64,000 bases of DNA, taken from CALIBK01 sp037444165 (GTDB lineage Bacteria; Desulfobacterota; BSN033; UBA1163). Below the pieces are notes generated by a model. That model did no database searches. It saw nothing but the letters and a program-made list of their open reading frames with translations, and was not told the DNA's origin. The stretch's first letter is position 1, and each line of letters opens with the position of its first letter. The stretch lies in assembly GCA_037444165.1 (NCBI GenBank), contig JBBIMX010000001.1, positions 1 to 64,000 on the forward strand, given 5' to 3'. Below are positions 61,889 to 64,000 of this stretch, piece by piece. Both the position numbers and the translations under genes were made by a program.

Positions 61889-62593
61889 TTAAAAAGCCAT
61901 CTCTGGTTTCCAGACCTTCCATACCTTCCCTGCTAAGTCAGGACCGGGTTTCAAGGTTGGTTTTCCTGGCTGCCAACCAGAAGGCATGACCTCTCCTGTG
62001 GCACGTACATGTTGAAAGGCTTTGATCTGTCTGATCAGTTCAGTCACATTTCGCCCTACTGGTGGGGTTAATATCTCCATGGCCTGAATGATCCCATCCG
62101 GATCAATTAAAAACCGACCTCGAATATCTACCCCTACCTCCTCATCATATACCCCATAAACTTTGCCAATCCGGCCACCACTGTCTGAAAGCATTGGAAA
62201 TGGAACTCCACCAGGGACCATTTTCGAGAGTTCCTCTTCCTGCCAAATCTTATGAGTAAATCGGCTATCCGTACTTAGCGAAATCACCTCTACTCCAAGA
62301 GACTTAATCTCATTGTATTTGGCGGCAACTGCCGACAATTCTGTTGGTCAAACGAATGTGAAATCACCAGGATAAAAACAGAGAATCACCCACTTTCCCC
62401 TATAATCCGAAAGTTTAATATTTTTGAATCCTCCATCTATATAAGCACTTGCCTCGAAATCAGGGGCTGGCTTCCCAACTTGAGCTATCACTTTAAACTC
62501 CTCCCTTCTTATTGGACTTGGATAAGGGGTTTCAGTCTCAGGAACAATCGGTCCCTTTGCCGGCTCTACACACGAATCTTTAGCCTCTCCCAT
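61889..62593 (-). CDS. Peroxiredoxin, predicted selenoprotein (UGA at the peroxidatic cysteine)
   Basis: AhpC/Prx1-type peroxidase, 234 residues if TGA 62350-62348 is read as selenocysteine. The frame runs through as FYPGDFTFV-U-PTELSAVA, where the normal motif is FTFVCPTE, so the TGA replaces the peroxidatic cysteine. A hairpin (CGGC/GCCG, loop AGTT, plus outer ATTGT/ACAAT) follows 14-36 bases downstream. The resolving cysteine of 2-Cys enzymes (GEVCP) reads GEVMPSGW, so it would act as a 1-Sec enzyme; the N-terminal extension has a lone Cys (DSCVEP). The ATG at 62593 was chosen because GGAGG sits ~7 bases ahead. Confidence 0.9.
62312..62339 (-). promoter_or_regulatory. Bacterial SECIS-like hairpin of the peroxiredoxin gene
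   Basis: On the minus strand CGGC-AGTT-GCCG (62323-62334) is enclosed by ATTGT (62335-62339) and ACAAT (62312-62316) with a 6-base bulge. The loop starts 18 bases after the UGA and has G at its second position, nearly the same geometry as in the flavoprotein gene. Confidence 0.72.
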
Positions 62594-62683
62594 TGGCATT
62601 CCTCCTTTCATCTAAAATTTCAGAAATGAAAACCTTCATAAAGAGTTCTGAGGTCATGAAAGCCCCTAAAATCCATCATTTCG

Positions 62684-63763
62684 TTATGCGGTGGTAAAGG
62701 TGTAACGCGTTCCCGCCGTATTGATGATAAATTGCTTGGGCATCTCCCTTTCAAACATGGTCACGGCTTCCCACCCCGTACAATGCATGGGAATGATATA
62801 GTCTGGATTTATAGCCTTCATCTCTGCTACGGTACTTTGAATTTTGGCTATCGGAGCTCCGATTAAATGGAATCCTCCTATGACGACATGAACCTTATCG
62901 ATTCCAGTCATCTTCTGAGCGTGTTTTACGGTGTTGACGATTCCTGCATGGGCACAGGAAGACAAAACGACCAACCCTTTTCCTTTAACGTTAAATACGA
63001 CGGACTGCTCTCCCATGAACAGATCCAGTTCCATTTTATCTCCTCGTTTAATAAATAGAATCGGAGATCCTTTCTCATATTCTGTAACCCTTTCTATATT
63101 TCCTGTTAAATAAGCCCCAGGAACAATTGGAGTGGGCTCCTTAATCTCTATAATCTTGACCCAATTGAGCGCTTCTATTTCCTCCCGCTTCAATTGTCCC
63201 AGATCCTGCATACCACTCGGGTCATAGCGCCCAGCAGGAAGATTGGCAAACCGACGATGAAAAGTTTCTTCCCCAACGTAAAGGGGTATGCCCTTCCTGA
63301 TTTTCGTCCTATTATGTTTGAGAATGGCGATGAGATTCCCCCAATGGTCGAAGTGACCATGGCTGATACCCATGGCCTCTAACTTGTTCAGATCCAAGTT
63401 AAGGAGCTCTATATTCTTACTCACTCCTTGAAAATCCAAACCATAATCAAACATGAAGGCATAAGATTTACCATCCATCCATGTCTCGATGTAGTAAGAC
63501 AAACCGTGCTCGGCATGAAATGACGAGTCAGGACCGATCATATATCGTTTAACCATTTTAAAATCGGGAGGATATAAATTCCACCTTAAACAATCGTAAT
63601 AATTGTCTGTTATCACGGTGATCACTAATTTTTCAATCTCCGGAATTTTAACAGCACCATAAGCCACTGTAGCACCTCCTTTCAAAGCATCGCCTGCCAT
63701 TAACATTGCCCCTGTTACAACCGATGTTTTTAAAAATTCCCTGCGGTTCATCTCTTTTAACAT
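62684..63763 (-). CDS. Tat-exported metallo-beta-lactamase-fold protein (DHPS-like MBL group)
   Basis: About 359 residues. A twin-arginine signal (MNRREFLKTS and a hydrophobic stretch) predicts folding before export. The MBL metal site reads SHGHFDHWG near residue 120, SSCAHAGIVN near 275, and IPMHCTGWEA near 325, typical of the 7,8-dihydropterin-type MBL group. The reaction is unknown. ATG at 63763 is used because GGAGG lies 8 bases upstream; the longer reading upstream has no support. Follows the peroxiredoxin gene in the same direction as its upstream neighbour. Confidence 0.85.
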   Translation of the reverse strand: MLKEMNRREFLKTSVVTGAMLMAGDALKGGATVAYGAVKIPEIEKLVITVITDNYYDCLRWNLYPPDFKMVKRYMIGPDSSFHAEHGLSYYIETWMDGKSYAFMFDYGLDFQGVSKNIELLNLDLNKLEAMGISHGHFDHWGNLIAILKHNRTKIRKGIPLYVGEETFHRRFANLPAGRYDPSGMQDLGQLKREEIEALNWVKIIEIKEPTPIVPGAYLTGNIERVTEYEKGSPILFIKRGDKMELDLFMGEQSVVFNVKGKGLVVLSSCAHAGIVNTVKHAQKMTGIDKVHVVIGGFHLIGAPIAKIQSTVAEMKAINPDYIIPMHCTGWEAVTMFEREMPKQFIINTAGTRYTFTTA

Positions 63764-63898
63764 AACTCCCACCTCCTTCATGAATTGGTTTTGAGGGTTA
63801 AGGAGTAAGGGAAAAAACTTACCCCTAAAACTGCCTATCCCACCCTGTGGGCACACCAACTTCAAACCCTTTACTCGAATCCTATTTTAGATGAGCCC

Positions 63899-63994
63899 TC
63901 ACCTCCTTTCATCACTCCTGTAAGCCCTTTTAATCTCATCCTCAGACGCATTTCGATTGAGACCCAAGATCTGATCATAATCTTTTCGGTGCAC
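63899..63994 (-). pseudogene. Truncated J-domain (DnaJ N-terminal stub) at the window edge
   Basis: From a GTG at 63994 the minus strand encodes HRKDYDQILGLNRNASEDEI and KRAYR, the first two helices of a DnaJ J domain, then diverges and stops after SDERR, before the HPD loop. It is only ~31 codons. The upstream end may extend beyond the window. It is probably a decayed remnant; nothing else is seen between it and the MBL gene. Confidence 0.5.
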
Positions 63995-64000
63995 TCTTAA

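Noticed and set aside
61579..62350. TGA stops in the flavoprotein and peroxiredoxin genes as sequencing errors or pseudogenes
   Set aside because: Both frames stay the same before and after the stop, both TGAs hit the catalytic cysteine exactly, and both are followed by a hairpin at a matching distance; random mutation would not do this twice.

Overview
The window looks like chromosome of an anaerobic, probably syntrophic or sulfate-reducing, member of the Desulfobacterota (classical Deltaproteobacteria). The basis is several expanded HdrA/HdrB/HdrC modules beside C4-dicarboxylate enzymes, tungsten/molybdenum-style redox enzymes, two genes whose catalytic cysteine codon is an in-frame TGA followed by a bacterial SECIS-like hairpin, and a 16S rRNA 5' end at the left edge that is compatible with that group. 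The taxonomic call is inference; only about 84 bases of 16S are present.

Layout. 1-6.1 kb: start of an rRNA operon, then a housekeeping minus-strand block (tyrS, a YmdB-type phosphodiesterase, RNase Y, a long rod-shaped RNA candidate, zapA, a ZapB-like gene, and prfB with its programmed +1 frameshift). 6.2-27.1 kb: one ~21-kb minus-strand locus, starting at a LacI-type operator/promoter near 27.07 kb, that encodes a carboxyltransferase/oxaloacetate decarboxylase alpha subunit, a LacI regulator, malate dehydrogenase, two-subunit fumarase, two heterodisulfide-reductase-like modules (HdrC-HdrB-HdrA-HdrA and HdrC-HdrB-HdrA double-length-MvhD-FrhB-like), a soluble fumarate reductase/succinate dehydrogenase pair and succinyl-CoA synthetase. 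Together these give succinyl-CoA <-> succinate <-> fumarate <-> malate <-> oxaloacetate <-> pyruvate, the core of the methylmalonyl-CoA route used for propionate oxidation or formation, with Hdr-type electron-bifurcating machinery presumably handling the succinate/fumarate electrons. The 11-17.2 kb part has clearly different base and codon use from its neighbours.

27.5-44.5 kb: mixed housekeeping genes on both strands (trmFO, a B12-binding radical SAM gene, topA, dprA, a LysM protein, a TrmN6-like methyltransferase, polyprenyl diphosphate synthase, thioredoxins, a J-like/HTH protein with a MinD-like ATPase, amrS, nicotinate phosphoribosyltransferase, an EamA transporter, a DUF2784 protein, an M42 peptidase), with dispersed intergenic repeats.

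44.5-56.9 kb: an 11-gene minus-strand operon that looks like an N-heterocycle (nicotinate-type) degradation locus: TRAP importer (dctPQM), an MmsA-like CoA-acylating aldehyde dehydrogenase, a three-subunit molybdenum hydroxylase, an enamidase-like amidohydrolase, a 6-hydroxynicotinate-reductase-like iron-sulfur protein, and two proteins of unknown function (UPF0280 and 'amino acid synthesis' family). The later Eubacterium barkeri steps are absent here; instead the aldehyde dehydrogenase could convert 2-formylglutarate, a substituted malonate semialdehyde, straight to glutaryl-CoA.

56.9-64 kb: DUF364, MOSC, a crotonase-fold protein, a double hot-dog MaoC protein, a decayed cation-efflux fragment, then the two selenoprotein genes (a CoA-disulfide-reductase-like flavoprotein and a peroxiredoxin), a Tat-exported metallo-beta-lactamase-fold protein and a DnaJ stub at the right edge.
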